DNA from: Ceratodon purpureus
Lineage: Eukaryota > Streptophyta > Bryopsida > Pseudoditrichales > Ditrichaceae
NCBI GenBank assembly: GCA_014871385.1
Contig: CM026424.1
Coordinates: 20,799,321-20,863,320 of the forward strand
Reading direction: 5' to 3'
Length of the DNA stretch: 64,000 nucleotides
This document shows positions 37,424 through 50,100 of the stretch, in pieces. Position 1 is the stretch's first letter. Each line of letters opens with the position of its first letter. The notes under the pieces were generated by a model that was given only the letters and a program-made list of their open reading frames with translations, searched no databases and was not told where the DNA came from. The translations under genes and the position numbers were made by a program.

Positions 37424-40400
37424 CTACTCCTCAGGCTCTGTCTTTGTAGTGACCGCTATGATCTCATCAAGGGGAAAATCCAAGTTCAAACTTGGAAACC
37501 TTTCCAAAGGCTGAAGGCAAGTGCTGTCGGACCCAAACGATGGACCCATACTCATCATCATATCCTTCAAAAACGGATCATCGTCAAGATTCACCGGCTC
37601 TTCCTTCACAGATTTGTCTAGAGGTCCACCTCCGTAAAGCCGTTGAATAAGTAAGCCGTTCTCCTTCGGTGAAGTCTGTTCCTCTGGGGAACCTTTAGCC
37701 GAGCTGTGTGCAAATTTCACCTGTACCGGATCAACTTCTAGTCTCTGGGATTTTTTCTTCTTTCCTCGCAAAACCTGCAAGTTAAAATTTTCAGCCATAA
37801 AGATCTTTACAGCACATCAGGCAACAGAACCAAACTCAAACCATCTAAACAAGTTGCACTGGTGGGCCTTACCAAACTCTATCAACATCAGATAATTTGC
37901 CATCTTGGCAGTCCAGATGACTAAATGTATACAGGTCATAAAATTTTGTTCAACTGGACAGTTCTGCAATGACTATGCTTAAATGAAATACAATCAATCA
38001 TTAAAAAAGCCAAAGAAAGTAAACCACAATAAGACAATTGACTAAACCTGTTACAACACAAAAGACTTAGTAGCATTCCATTAAAATAAATGTAAAGATA
38101 CACTTTAGCACAATTATAAACAAAAAGACTTACATAAGCCCCTTGCTGATTTCTGTAAAGTACGAGTAAATCCCCTTCAGCCAAGCGGTGTGATTTCACG
38201 AACTCCCCTGCAAATCACGAAGACAGCCGGTGATCATAATCAGCCACGGGATGTGAACAATTAAATAAATAAAAAATGTAAACATAAATCACTAGTTGGG
38301 ATAGCAACTACTCTGTAAAGATCACATCAAGTTGACATCAAAGTACGAATAAACTCATCAAGATTTCAATCTTTACATGCAGCAAGATGCTCACCAGTGT
38401 TCTCCAATAAATACATCCGGCTTTTGTTATTTGGCCAGAACCTACTCACACAAAAACATATGAATAAGAAACTACGAATTTCATATATATAAGAGACCGT
38501 TAAGACTCACTATTAAACACTAGGGTAGGACCAGAACATCCAGAATGACGATATGGTCGTGAACAGTAGAAGTTTAGACTCATATGTCTATATGTAGTTA
38601 AAACTGCCAATTTTCCCTCACATCCATGCTACACTAAAAATGGTATTTAGTGTCACCCACAGGAAGTTTTTCAAAGAATTAAAAATTTTACTAAAAATTT
38701 GATATTTTCTGGAAAAACAAGATTTTATATTGAGTAGTATCCTCCCAACTAAGTTGATAATTTTTTTATCATTTTTTAAAAAGCATTTCAATAAACGTTA
38801 TAGCCCTTATTAAATCAACTCTTGTAGGTGACACTAAATACCATTTTAGTGTAGCACCGGATCTAGTAGTTGAAGCACACGTAAGCTGAGAATGAACCTT
38901 CATAGTAACAATATCCACACTTACGATGAAGTACCGGAAGTAACTAAGGGTGATGACCCCAATTTAGGCGGAGGTGTTACACTGAAAGGAAACAACAAGC
39001 AACAACAAACGGCAATTCAAGGACGGGCAAATTATAGGAAAATCGCAACCCACAAAGCAGAACCATAGACCTCTTAGGTCTCAAGAAACACCTAAACTTA
39101 TAACAAGAAGCGAGCCAAAAATAAATCGCAGATGTACACTCAAAATCACTGATAACTCAACCACAAGAGATCTCCGTGGGTTACAGGAAACTATTCGATA
39201 GTCCACCTTTAACCAACATATCCCAATAAACCATATAGATGTTCTCAATCGGGAGAAAACCTGATGCAAAATATGCGACACCAGGACTAAGAAGACCTTG
39301 AAAAAGCACTTGGTGGCCAAAACTACTAATCAGGAGGAAGACCCAAAAAAAGTGCGTACGATACAGAACAAGTACAAAATTTCACTGACAAGCTCCAGCC
39401 TACTGCCCAACCCTGCGCACAAGTTTCCTACGATATGATTCATAAAGAAGAGAAACAACGTACAAAAACAAAAAGATCCATACCTGTATCTGAGATTCCA
39501 GCTATGACCCGTGTCAAAATCTTCCATCTGTATTGCGACACCTCCTCGCATAGCAAGAAATGGCATGTGCTGCTCTGCTTCTTTCTGGAAAAATATCACC
39601 ATCATGATTGAGTCAAGCCAATGACCAAAAACACTATAGGAAACAGCGCCACTTGTGCAAGGCTGCACCTGTCTCTGCAACCAAGTAATTTCAGTTAGAT
39701 AGAGCAGCTAACTAACCTTTGGAAGAATGATACGCCCAAGATTGCCAACATCACTTGGTCGTAGTTCCTTCTGCAGAAGCAGAGTCAAAGAATCCATGTT
39801 GCGGCCCTGAAAAAAAGATAAAAAGAAAAGCATTGTTACGTCAGAAAAGGAATAAATTAATGTAGAATGTGAAGTATTTGTTCATAGGAAGAGGAAAAGA
39901 TCTTAGCTGTCGCTAAGAGAGTCCAGGCATTTCAAAGAAACTGAAAACTATACTAAACTTTCTGAAAAGAGAGCGATCTCAAGAATCCAGAAGAAGAAGA
40001 GAGAATTTAACATCATAAATAACTCTTAAAAGTGCAGTCAATACTATGTGACAGATTTTCATTGAAATTTTGGACCGTACCTTCCGTCCACCAGTCACAG
40101 GAACACTTTGAGGAGTCTGGGCAGCGGAGTGTGACATCCCTGACTTCTTCATACTACCAGCTGGAGGTGCAGCATTCCACAACCCACCCCCAACTGAAAC
40201 AGGGGCAGCACATCCTTGACTGGCTGCTCGTGCATGATGATGATTCATCATGGACTGTCTCTGCCGGGCCATTCGGTTCCTTCGTGCTGCTTTCGTGGCC
40301 ATCGCGGGGGTCTGCTCAACAGGAGCCATGCCAGTATGTCCAGTTGTAAAGGGCAACACTGGCTGCATATTACAGACTGGTTGGTGCATTCCATGCTCAT

Positions 40401-41115
40401 AATTCAGCTGAGGCATGCATGGACCAATCATACCAGGACTAGTGATGTCAGACTTATAAATCGGGTAATCTTCTGGATTAACAGCCACACTCATAAAATT
40501 GGTTGGATAAAACCCAGTGTCTACTCGAAGTCCAGCATCAACCCCTGGTTCCCCCATCATTAGCCTCCGAGACTTGAAGCGCTGAAGATTCTGCACATCT
40601 GGCTGTTCCACAGGAACTTGAGGTGGAGGAGACTGAAGGATTCCGTTGAGAATCTGGAACGCATCAGACTCTTGCTGGAGAGCAGTCTCTCCTGGACCGA
40701 ACATGGAGAAATTCAGCGGTGGATTGGAAGATTGCCCAGCTCGAGATGTCTGAGACGATTTGCACTCTTTTTGTTGCTTCACCCACAGCACAATATACCC
40801 CATCAAACTCTTAAGACCTTTCTCGCCACCGCCCAAGCTCTGAATTGCCTTGTTCAAGACACCTTCGTTTACTTTCACCTTTTTCAGCATAGCACGTACA
40901 TCATCATCCATCAGAAGCGAAATCGAAGAGTCATCAGCACCATCTGCAAGTCCTGAACCCGTTGAATGATTCCGATCAGAGGAGGATGACGAGCAGGATG
41001 GGTGGGATCCGTCCTGAGAAGAGAAATCTCCACTGCCTTGATTCTCCATGGCAACGGGAGCTTTTGCATGTGGAACCCCGGGAAGAACAGGCGGGTGTTG
41101 CTGAGCGGCTTGCAT
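37424..41115 (-). CDS. ABI3: ABI3/VP1-type B3-domain transcription factor, six coding exons
   Basis: Coding exons, in transcript order, are 41115-40081, 39806-39717, 39584-39484, 38441-38395, 38207-38134 and 37774-37424. Junctions are GT..AG and phases agree; the product is 565 residues. The start is supported by an in-frame TAA two codons upstream and by an acceptor-like TTTCAG just before it, so a 5'-leader intron is likely. Residues 60-75 are acidic. B1 is at about 89-117 (LGGGEKGLKSLMGYIVLWV), B2 at about 272-292 (AARRNRMARQRQ), B3 at about 353-455 ([59 protein letters not shown]). The B3 domain binds the RY motif CATGCA. ABI3 proteins act in the nucleus with bZIPs in ABA and desiccation/seed-type programmes. 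The C-terminal 110 residues after a KKKK stretch are divergent from seed-plant ABI3. The third intron is over 1 kb and carries a MITE. Confidence 0.95.
38628..38855. mobile_element. MITE in ABI3 intron 3
   Basis: Terminal inverted repeats of 29-30 bp: GCTACACTAAAAATGGTATT and continuing at 38628-38657, mirrored at 38827-38855 with only one indel. Each terminal repeat is itself a small palindrome (ACACTAAA ... TTTAGTGT). The 170-bp interior is AT-rich and has no coding capacity. No clear target duplication was seen. Near-identical ends suggest a fairly recent insertion. Confidence 0.85.
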
Positions 41116-42299
41116 CCTTTACGTACGAGCCTGAAATGCAAAGCACAGCTTGCCTGAGACAACCTGTATGATTCCGTACGAACTGGACATCAACACACGA
41201 AAAACATGACATCCATGCTAAGTGCTACAAAGCATGAAACAAATTCCAAAGAGACAGACAGTTCGCTGTTCACAAGGCACGTCAAGACCCTAACGAACAG
41301 ATGTCATAAAAAGCTACCGCCTTCTTTACTTGTGACTGCCTAACATAACATCTCGACAATACTCCACATAAACGCGACTCAAGTACGGCACAATTTAAAG
41401 TACTTAAAGTTCCTTCTAAAACAAAATTTAAACCGTGAAGTACTTTCATTATTCAATGCAGTAAAACTTTCTGCTAAGGAAGGGATAATTCAAACATCCA
41501 CCTGAACTAAGTTCAACTTGCGCATCAATATTGCTAGCCGAAAACAAGAGGGCAGTTGAGTGGGCACCTGGAAAAGAGAAGCTCGCCAGTCTCGTCTCTA
41601 GCTGAGTGTGCGAAGTTATATGCAAATTACCACATGTTAGCTTCTGATGCAGAAAGGCACACTCACAGCACCGAATCAGACCCCCATTACTGACAACACT
41701 CTAAACTACGTCCTGCTTCAGTCCACGAAACTCGCGCGTGCTTTTCGCTAAGGTAAGCTTCTGCCCCCCGCAGCTACTGCGCAGTCCGGAGATATAAGTA
41801 TTGTCCTCAAAGGCAAGCTCAAGTCTTCACTTTCAAAGTGCTCCTTCAGCGTGATCCCTTCAACCTGTGGGTGGAAAACAAAATGATAACCCTTGCAGAT
41901 GCGGAATAAGTGCTAAAAGGCTCCCTTAACTACTTTCTTTGCAACTCGTAGGAAACCATAGTCAACACCCGTTGCACACTTTACTCGATGACATGTCGAT
42001 AATTTGCAAATCTTAATATATAATCACCCTGCCTTCGTCGGTACACTTAACCTGGAGACCTGGAAGAAAACACAATCAAGCATTACTCGAACGCAATCTG
42101 TTCCAACAGGGACTAATCCAAATCCTGCAACACTCAAGGCGATGCCAAATCGTCCAAATAACTCACATCTGCCTCGAAGAATGCATCAGCAAAGAAAATT
42201 CAGTGCCAAGACAAAGAGGCATCCTACATCCAAGAAACTCCCTCCTTGACCTTCCAAGACCAAAACTCGTCTCAACACCGCGCCGCCATAGACCAGAAC

Positions 42300-42850
42300 T
42301 ACAACAAACACCACAACACGACCGACATCCTCGACCACAAGAACAAACACCGCCAAACGGCTCGCCGAAACCTACCGTCACCTCACACCGCTCCGCCTCT
42401 CCAATGCCTCAACTCCCGCAAGGCTCTCCCTAACAGCGTCAATTACACAACCTTCCTCACGCTCCACCACTCTACCAGATGCAGAAAAAAACCAACACTC
42501 CACCACCACGCAGACACTTCACTACCACTTCTCTCTCACTTCCTCACGTTCTCACGCTCAACCAGACGCTCACGGCGACCCCGCGATGCCCTGAAGACCA
42601 CCAACTACGCCGTCGCCTCCAAACCACCGAACCAAACTTAAACAAACTCACACCGCTCCGACTCTCCAATGCCTCAACCTCACGCAAACCTCCCCCTACC
42701 TGCATCGATTGCACAATCCTCCGGAACCCCCACCCCTCCACCAGATGCGAAAAATAAAAAACCAACACTCCACCAAACACACTTCTCGCTTCGCGCTGCA
42801 CGCTCCACCACACCCTCACCGCCCTCGCCGATGGTTCCCTAACGGCCACT
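42300..42850. repeat. imperfect ~260-bp tandem duplication, G-poor
   Basis: CTCCAATGCCTCAA is found at about 42399 and again at about 42665. In both cases it sits after CACCGCTCCG and is followed by CACTCCACCA-type sequence and ACCAGATGC. The two copies differ at many sites and by short indels. On the ABI3 sense strand the tract is G/T-rich. Confidence 0.7.
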
Positions 42851-43418
42851 ACCTATGTCACGTTCAAACCAGAAGAACACCGAACTCCGACCTCCGAACA
42901 CCGAACTCCAAATGCACATGACATGAGAGCCTGTAACCCTGAGGCAAACAAACCTGGAGGCGCCGCAGCGGCACTGGCAGCAGACAGATAGTGAAGCCGA
43001 GGCGAGTCACATGACGGCAATGGTCCAGGCGCGGGCGCAGGCAACTAAACGGCCGCAAGGTCGGTGACGACGGGGCGATGGAGAACAAGCGCAGGCCTAC
43101 CGGCGATGGCGGACTGCGAGCTCCGAGCTCTGCAAACCCCGAACCGAAACACTAAAAAACAAAAGCACAATAACTTAACACTGCGAAACGCCCATCCACT
43201 GCCTCCCCCGCAACAAAAAACGACGACGCCCGAGGGTGGCAAATGGCTGAGTTGGCTCTCCACGTCGACTTTTCTCGCCCCGGGCGAGGGGTGCCAAATG
43301 GCCGAGCTGGTGGTCCACGTCTGCTGCGCGAATCGCGACATCACCATCCTGGCCATGACCTACAGAGTCTACCCCTCGTGAAGATTTCGAGGCTGGTTTC
43401 TGTAGATTCTCGCCGGGA

Positions 43419-43424
43419 TGCATG
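43419..43424 (-). promoter_or_regulatory. RY core motif far upstream of ABI3
   Basis: CATGCA on the minus strand, inside ATGCATGC, about 2.3 kb upstream of the ABI3 start codon. It is the site type bound by B3 domains of the ABI3 family; autoregulation is only a possibility. Confidence 0.2.
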
Positions 43425-43700
43425 CGCAGGCTGACTTGTCCTCCGACCTTATCAGCGGGCTGGGGTTCTGGGAATGTTCGTCACCGAGTTTCTGAGGTCT
43501 GGGCACTGGATGGATGAACTGTGGGGTGGTGGACGAGTTCCTCGGTTGAGTGATTCTTTCGGTTGTGGTTTTTTATTTTTTTAATGTTTTGTTTTTTCCC
43601 TTGGTTTGTGTTGCAGTATGTGCGGTCATGCCTAGGTTGAGTCATGGGGCTGATTAGAGCCTCTGGACAGTGCTGGACCTCTCTCATTCATTGGTTCTAT

Positions 43701-44870
43701 ATTCAATTCCTCAGATTCTACCCTCAACAGCAGGTTTGCAACATTGTTTTTTCAGATCCGGTTTGTGTACACTGTTGATTGGTTGGTTATTGGTAGGAAA
43801 CTAACCATTGCTCTGTCTCTCTCATCAGTTTTATCATCATGTCAGTGTCTGAGTTTGGGTGAAGATTGCAGAATCCATGCCAGCCACGAGCAGTGACTTG
43901 TCCTGAATAATTTGCGTGTAATGTTGTTTGTTATAAACTTAGTTAGATTGCAAGTGATGTGATGTGGGGTGATGTGACTGTGAGTGATCATGAACGGGGC
44001 TGGCCCCCATTGATATGGACAAGGACATGGTTGGAGTGGCAAATGGGGGACATCCCGTGCATAGTAGGCCAACTATCATATTAGTGGCGGGCATGGGCAT
44101 GGGCACGGTGTGAACGGAGATTACTTGGAGAGGGGGAGTCAGGAAGTCAGAGCCTACCAAGTGGCACATGGAGAGGAAAAGTGGCGAGGGGAGGAAAAGT
44201 GGAAAACCAAACCAAAAATATTAATGGCTGAGACTGAAGAGCAGAATGAGCAGATATCCAAAAGGGTGATGGAGGAGAATACCGTAGCAGACTACTGTAG
44301 TATGCTGAGTGCTCACTTGTTCAGGGCATCAACCCGAGACTAAGTTATTCCACCTCCAAAGCACTTGCATGCATACCAGCAGGCAAGACTACATTCGTTG
44401 AACATGGAGCCTTTCTTCCCAATTGAATCATTGGTTTGGAACACCAGGCCCCAGGGCCTAAAGTTATCTCTCCTTTTTCTACAAATCTCTGCACACTGTG
44501 GACATTTCGAGTTCCGTGTCTGATCGATAGAGTTGCAGAAACATTTATGCTCATTGCTTGGCACTTCGCTATGGAGGCCCATTTGGAGGGTGGACACACC
44601 CACTTGGGTGGACACAGCTGTTCTCAATCTGCTGCCTAGGAATGAGCTCTAAGGCTTGTCCACATGAAACATTTGAAAAGCCAAGTTTGGATTGGATAAA
44701 TGTCTCGTCACTTTGGATCCATTTTATTTCCATACAATCATTTTTATAATTCTTATTTGATTATTATTAAACTATTCATTTCAAATGGCTTCCATAGCGA
44801 AGTTATCATATTCGCTATGAAGTGTAGAGATTCTTTCCGAGTGATTGTTTTGTTTGTATAGGTGAGTTTG
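43701..44870. other. intergenic
   Basis: A minus-strand frame at 44340-44627 carries a Cys-rich stretch (KCPQCAEICRKRR) that looks protein-like but matches no family I can name. Otherwise nothing recognised. Confidence 0.35.
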
Positions 44871-44874
44871 TTAG

Positions 44875-46520
44875 TTTTCTTTGTTGACCTAGTTGAAATA
44901 TAAGGGTGATATGGCAATAGAGGGGTCCTCAATGGTCGAGTTTATTAGTACATGTTCTAGCGAGGTTGACACAAAGTGTGATTACTTCTATGAGCGAAAT
45001 AGAGAGTGCACGATATCTGCTTTAGGAGCGTCACGAGTTACCTAGTTTAGGGGACCTAACAGGCTCTTCCGATTACAAATGGAAGAACGTCCTAGGTAAA
45101 CATGCGTTAGAAACACATGGAGTGAGCGCTTTATTAGACCATATGCTGAACTATGTTCATCTCAAATGATTGTCATGTGGTCCTTGGTCAGTGGAAGTAG
45201 ATTCCTCACAAAAGACCTTGATTTGTTGATCTTGCTTGTAAGAGAGATTGTCACCCAGTCTCAGTGTTTTGCCAACCGGACCTGATCAATACTCTGCATT
45301 GCTTATAGAGATAGCGCTATTGAATGCTCCAATTAGTAGAGATATTTTTGTCTAGGCGAACGACGTCTGCAACATAGCAAACAAGCATGTACAAGGGACT
45401 TGGATGAAGCACAAGGAGACTGCTAGCATTAGGCTCTGGAAGGACAAGATCGTCAAAGATGTTTTCTTTTATCAAGAACTCGGTCTGCCGGATATCAACA
45501 AAAAGAAACAAAACGAAGCCCCCTTCACCCTCAAAATTCAGACATCCTGGCAGAAGGCTATGCTTGTGAAATTTGGCCACATAAGTGTTATTTGTGTAGA
45601 CGCCAGGTTTAGTACAAATCACACCCAGGTGAGTGGAGTTTTTCATAACCTGAGGAAGTAGTCATTTTGTTCGTGTATGTGTAGTGCAAGGGGAGTACGT
45701 AGTTTCTAACTTTCGCATGTCCCTAAACCTAGATCTAACACCAAACTCCTTGAGAGTATGATTTGACGCAGTATCCATTATACACCGTTATAGTGTTTGA
45801 CGAATGGCGGAATGGTATTCCGGTTGCTTATTTCATTATCTCTACTTTCAGTGAGAACGCCTTGAAACCCGTGCTACAAGCACTAAAGGACAAAGCTTTA
45901 TCTGTCAAGTCTGACTAAGAGCCTTCTTTAATAACTGTGGAACCGCTCAAGCTGAATTAAACGTCCTAGAGTACAAGCTAAAGTCTGACTTTCTTTTCTT
46001 TTGAATTTGGAGCATGGTAATTACTCAATGATCAGGTGAAGTGCACCTTTCTCACAACCACACTACACTACATGGAGTTGTAGCCGAGGTCCAAGATCCT
46101 ACTCTGTTTCAGGCACGTGCCTAAGAAGGCATAGGCAAAGAATGGAGAAAGCAAAATAAGTCGGATAGATGATAGGGTGAATAACCTGAAGGATGTTGAA
46201 GACGTTCTGCATGGTTTAGGGTATGTTGCTAGAATGGATCCTGTGGCGTGGGCAGCTGGACTAACAAGGATCTCAACATGATCAAGGACGCACTGCTTTT
46301 GGCTGCTAATTTTATGAAATACATCGATAAGCACTGGAGGAAGAAAATTGGGAAGTAGTGTGCCGCAAATCAGAACTACCCTCATGCTGGACAAAACATA
46401 AATGCTAGTGTTGAGTCTTTCCATGCTAATTTGAGAAGGGTTTTGTTGCTGGAGAAGCAAAGTTTCGTAGGACACCGATGGGATCGGTTAGCTGATGATC
46501 TCAAGAACAAGGTTACATGA
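44875..46520 (+). pseudogene. Mutator-like (MULE) transposase relic
   Basis: Read on the plus strand, the best part is an exon ending at 45628 with LVKFGHISVICVDARFSTN. It is spliced in phase to 45772 onward, which reads YPLYTVIVFDEWRNGIPVAY and FIISTFSENALKPVLQALKD: this is the DDE-type MULE transposase core (PF10551-like). The intron is 143 bp with good borders. Downstream come LLCFRHVPKKA (the Cys..His box of Mutator transposases, near 46095) and, after further breaks, HAGQNINASVESFHANLRRV near 46400-46450. Stops and frame changes occur after SVKSD and again before and after the Cys/His box, so the gene is dead. The 5' part (44875-45400) is the most decayed and matches 47440-47840. Confidence 0.8.
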
Positions 46521-47439
46521 TAGTAGTGGTATGCCTGAGCTCTAAAGGAGTTTGGTTTCATTTGAACTATCAAGCAGGAGTTTCTAATTGCCAATCCTTG
46601 AGTCTGAGGGACGTATTTTGACGAGAATTTAGTTTTTGTACTGCAAAAAACTGTATATTAGGTAATTTATGTAGCACATGTAGTGCGAGTATTTGATGAA
46701 CAAGACAAAACAATGACACCTGAACACAATGAAATTGAGTTTTGGCATGTTTTAATAAAAAATAATTTTTCAGCTGTATATATGTTGGTCCTCTCCTTTC
46801 CCATAAACGCCATAAATGTGATAACAAAGCACATGATTTAGTACCTACATGACCACCTCTTGCGTTGTTTAGAGCAACGAACGTGGGTCCATGCTCTCGC
46901 GTCGGAACATGCATTCTATGTCGGTGATCCCTCCAACCCACCAACTGCCATATACCATAACTTCTCTAGACACTCATGTAGCTTACGACCTCCCACAGAA
47001 ACTCAGTGTCTTTGCCACATCATAGTCAAACTTTAAAAATACATGGTTTGAAAATATAGCTAAGCTCCAGTGTGTGTTGTCGATGATGGAACTATAACCG
47101 TCCTTTCCTTCATTCGTCTAAATCCCATTTTCTTACTAAAAAAACCATGTAGTGTATAGGATTGTATTGCATAGCGTAGCATTGGGCCCTTTGGATTATT
47201 ATGATATATTGTATAACAATTTGTCCTACACACAATGGTGGATACGTAGTGCAATGACAATTTTGTGTTGCCTGAAATTTCAGATCTGAGAATTTTGAAA
47301 CTGGTACTACATCTTCCACGTACTAATGGGATAAATTGATGCTTCAAGCCACTTATTCCATGGTCCTCCGTGTTTCCTAAATCCTGATGTTAGTCTGCAT
47401 CGCAGAGATTTGCTGCTACTAAATGTTTGTAGAGGAGAT
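46521..47439. other. sequence between the two MULE-type copies
   Basis: No gene. Contains two single copies of the CGTAGTGCA/TGTAGTGCG-type motif (46679 and 47245). A minus-strand frame at 46570-46944 has no recognisable domain. Confidence 0.35.
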
Positions 47440-47840
47440 GTTGCTAGTTTCTTTGTTGACATGGTTGACATTTAAGGGTAAATATGGCAACAAAGGGGTC
47501 TTCGGTGGTCAAGTTTAGCAATACTTGTTCTAGTTAGGATGATACACACTTTGATTCCTCCTATAAGCAAAACAAAAAGTACTGCATACCATTTCTAATG
47601 CTCCACCAAGTACCTGATTGCATTGATCTTATAGGTCCTTTCAACTATGAGAGGAAGAATGCCTTAGGTAGAGTTGCGTCAGAAATGCAAGAAGGGACAA
47701 CAATACCAGCCCATATGGTGAAGTATGTCAATCTGGAGGATGAGAATGGCTGTCATGTGCTCCTAGGTGGAAGGAAGCAAAGTCCTCAGAAGAGAGTGTC
47801 ACATGTTGATATAAGCTATGAGTGGTGCAAAGGTTATTAA
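47440..47840 (+). pseudogene. partial duplicate of the MULE gene 5' part
   Basis: CTTTGTTGAC, then TATGGCAA and GGGGTC, recur here about 2565 bases after their copies at 44.88-44.95 kb and in the same order. The frame (MATKGSS..., later IGPFNYERKNALGR) is better kept than in the first copy: it stays open from about 47598 to the stop at 47840. The catalytic core does not follow. It is a truncated paralogue of the transposase N-terminal region. Confidence 0.65.
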
Positions 47841-47871
47841 GTAAGTTCTTAACTGCCCCGTAGTTTTTGGT

Positions 47872-48235
47872 TGTAGTGCAACATCGTGTATACAGTGTGT
47901 CCGGGAATAGATTTAGGGCTCCAGGTGTAGTGCATCCGTTATATACGATCAACTCATAATAGGCTATATCTTTTGTGTGTAGTGCATGAATATCTAGTTA
48001 TGTGTAGTGCATGCATATAAGCAGGCGGCGTCCCGTCGTGGTCTTGTTTGGAATACTCAACCCAAAAATGTGGCTCCCCCAAATAAGAAGAGTCCTCGTC
48101 GAACTGCACTACAGACTTGCTCTCCCTCGGAAACTTGTCTTGCACTACCGTGGTCCTTTCCCTCTCAATCGTCTCCTTTATTGCGCAGCCTTTTTTCTTG
48201 TACATCTTTGTTACCTGGAATTGTCGTGTAGTGCA
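47872..48235. repeat. cluster of the 9-bp motif TGTAGTGCA
   Basis: Exact copies at 47872, 47926, 47978, 48003 and 48227 on the plus strand and at 48105 on the minus strand, with a one-base variant at 48141. Further copies or near copies are at 45680, 46679, 47245 and 48629 (plus) and 52565, 52597 and 53487 (minus). Spacing is irregular, so this is not a tandem array. It may be a set of protein-binding sites of a DNA transposon. Confidence 0.75.
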
Positions 48236-50100
48236 AGATCTCTCCTTCCGTGGCCTGTCATTGAGGAGATCTGCATCCTTACTTGTCCCTCGACCGGCTT
48301 CCCTTAACAGAGTCTTTCGCCTTTTTGGTCTGTGGCTGTACCGCACGGGGTACTAGTATCCTCGGGTTCCATGGACGGCATCCATGTTTCTTTGGGAATG
48401 TAAAACTTACTTCCTGTAAGATTCCTTTGAGTACGTATTGTTTACTCCGAGTAAATGTAAGATACATTTTCAAAACTCCGATTCCAACTTCCCTCCACTT
48501 ATCATACTGATCCTTATTACGATGATAAGAAATTGCATTTTAATCGCTAAAGTCTTCATGACAATACTTGCACCAATAGTAATAGTGCTTTTCTTGGCAT
48601 GGATTCTCATAGAAGTGATAACGGCAGGTGTAGTGCGCCTCAACCACAAGATCTTTGTATTCTTGCTCAATATACAAACATGCGCATGGCACTCTACCTT
48701 GCTTTAACTCATCTCTTTGTGTATATCCCTCTCCCTTTCGTCTCCAACTCTATACCCCTACAATGTGGAACGCAGCAGTTCAGAGGCCCACACCACATTC
48801 CTTGACAAAATTGAGTACAAAATTCAATGACGTAAAAAACGCCTTCAACTTACAGTGACGTACCTTTTGCAAACCTTGCCGTCTCTTTAGCAGTAGCATT
48901 TTCCACGTCTCAAGTCCGAGCCCATCTATTGGACACATGTCCTAGTTGACGACAAATTTCTCGTCCTCTGGAAAATGAATTCTAGAACTTGTCACTCCAA
49001 CACCAAAGAAAGATATAGAGCCCGTACTTAGGGCAGGGGGCAATTGTATTTTGTTGTCACCTCTAGTCCCACTACGTCTCGAGCTCTGGCTAAATTGACT
49101 ATGCGGACTTACTTCAAAAACAAGGTTTGTGTCTGTAGAAGCATCACTGTATTCCCTTGCACCCTCTTGACTCATCAATGGTTCAATTGCGGCCTCTATA
49201 CTAGTTTCTCTTAGAGGAAGTTGTTGCAACCTTTCCCTTGTAACTCTGTGGCTCTTATCCACAATACACGAGATAAGAGAGAGCACACACATTCAGAACT
49301 TGTAGCCATGAACTGTGAAGTTCCGAATTGTACCAGAAGGATCCCATTTACCCCTTCAGCCACCCATTGTGACCAAACAGTGGTATCACAACGTATTGCC
49401 AATCCTTTCATCTCATCCACTCTTTGCATTAAGGGCAGTCCGTCTCATTTACTATAAACCCTAACCTTCTATAGAAAAAAACTAATTTGCAACCTCAAGT
49501 GATCAATCACAATGCCCAAGAATCAAATTCTTGGCGCAACACCTGGCTACCCTGCACGAGCCTTCCAAATGCCTCACCTCAACAATCCACCTGCAAAGAA
49601 CAAAGGGAAAGAGAAGGGCACACTCATCCCTAACCCATGTTTCTGGATTTCCTATCACTCACCTGATTCCATCCTCTTGCTCTAATCTTGGCAGCGAACT
49701 CCCCAACAACCATTGCCGCGCCTCTCTCCCCTCTAAGTCGACACTACCTGAAACCCTGAACCCAGGTTTGTAGGATCATGTTTAGGTTGCACCCTTCTCC
49801 AACGCTCCTCAAAAACAATGCCGCCCTACATGCTGGTTGAGAAAGTCTTGTCTTCAATCAAGAGACCGCCCCCCTCAAAGGTAACTGCACCTTCCGGCAG
49901 GACAACAGTAGAGTAGCACAAGACAAGGCCACAAATGAGAGTGCCTATATGAATCAACCAACTGTCGAGGCATGCGCTTGCTTTTATCTAATTATTTCCT
50001 TTCTCACGGTTTAGTGTCTCCTTCCTTTGTACAGAAATCCCCGATTTGCACTGTCTCATCCACGCCACCCACACCATATACCACTGCTAAGATCTTTTAA
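48236..50100. other. no gene recognised
   Basis: Several medium frames on both strands (minus 48942-49292, minus 47954-48346) look somewhat protein-like but match no family, and they overlap one another. One AAACCCTAA lies near 49455. Confidence 0.35.

Larger units (their letters stand above)
41116..43700. other. ABI3 upstream region
   Basis: No separate gene seen. Contains the ABI3 5' leader and promoter on the minus strand. It becomes C/A-rich and G-poor between 42.0 and 42.9 kb and GC-richer to 43.4 kb. A TGCATG (RY core) is at 43419-43424. Small frames here have no domain. Confidence 0.45.

Noticed and set aside
46068-46475. 135-residue minus-strand frame
   Set aside because: Antisense to the transposase relic, whose plus-strand motifs are convincing.
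47872-48235. CRISPR-like array
   Set aside because: The 9-bp motif is too short and irregularly spaced, occurs on both strands, and the sequence is eukaryotic.
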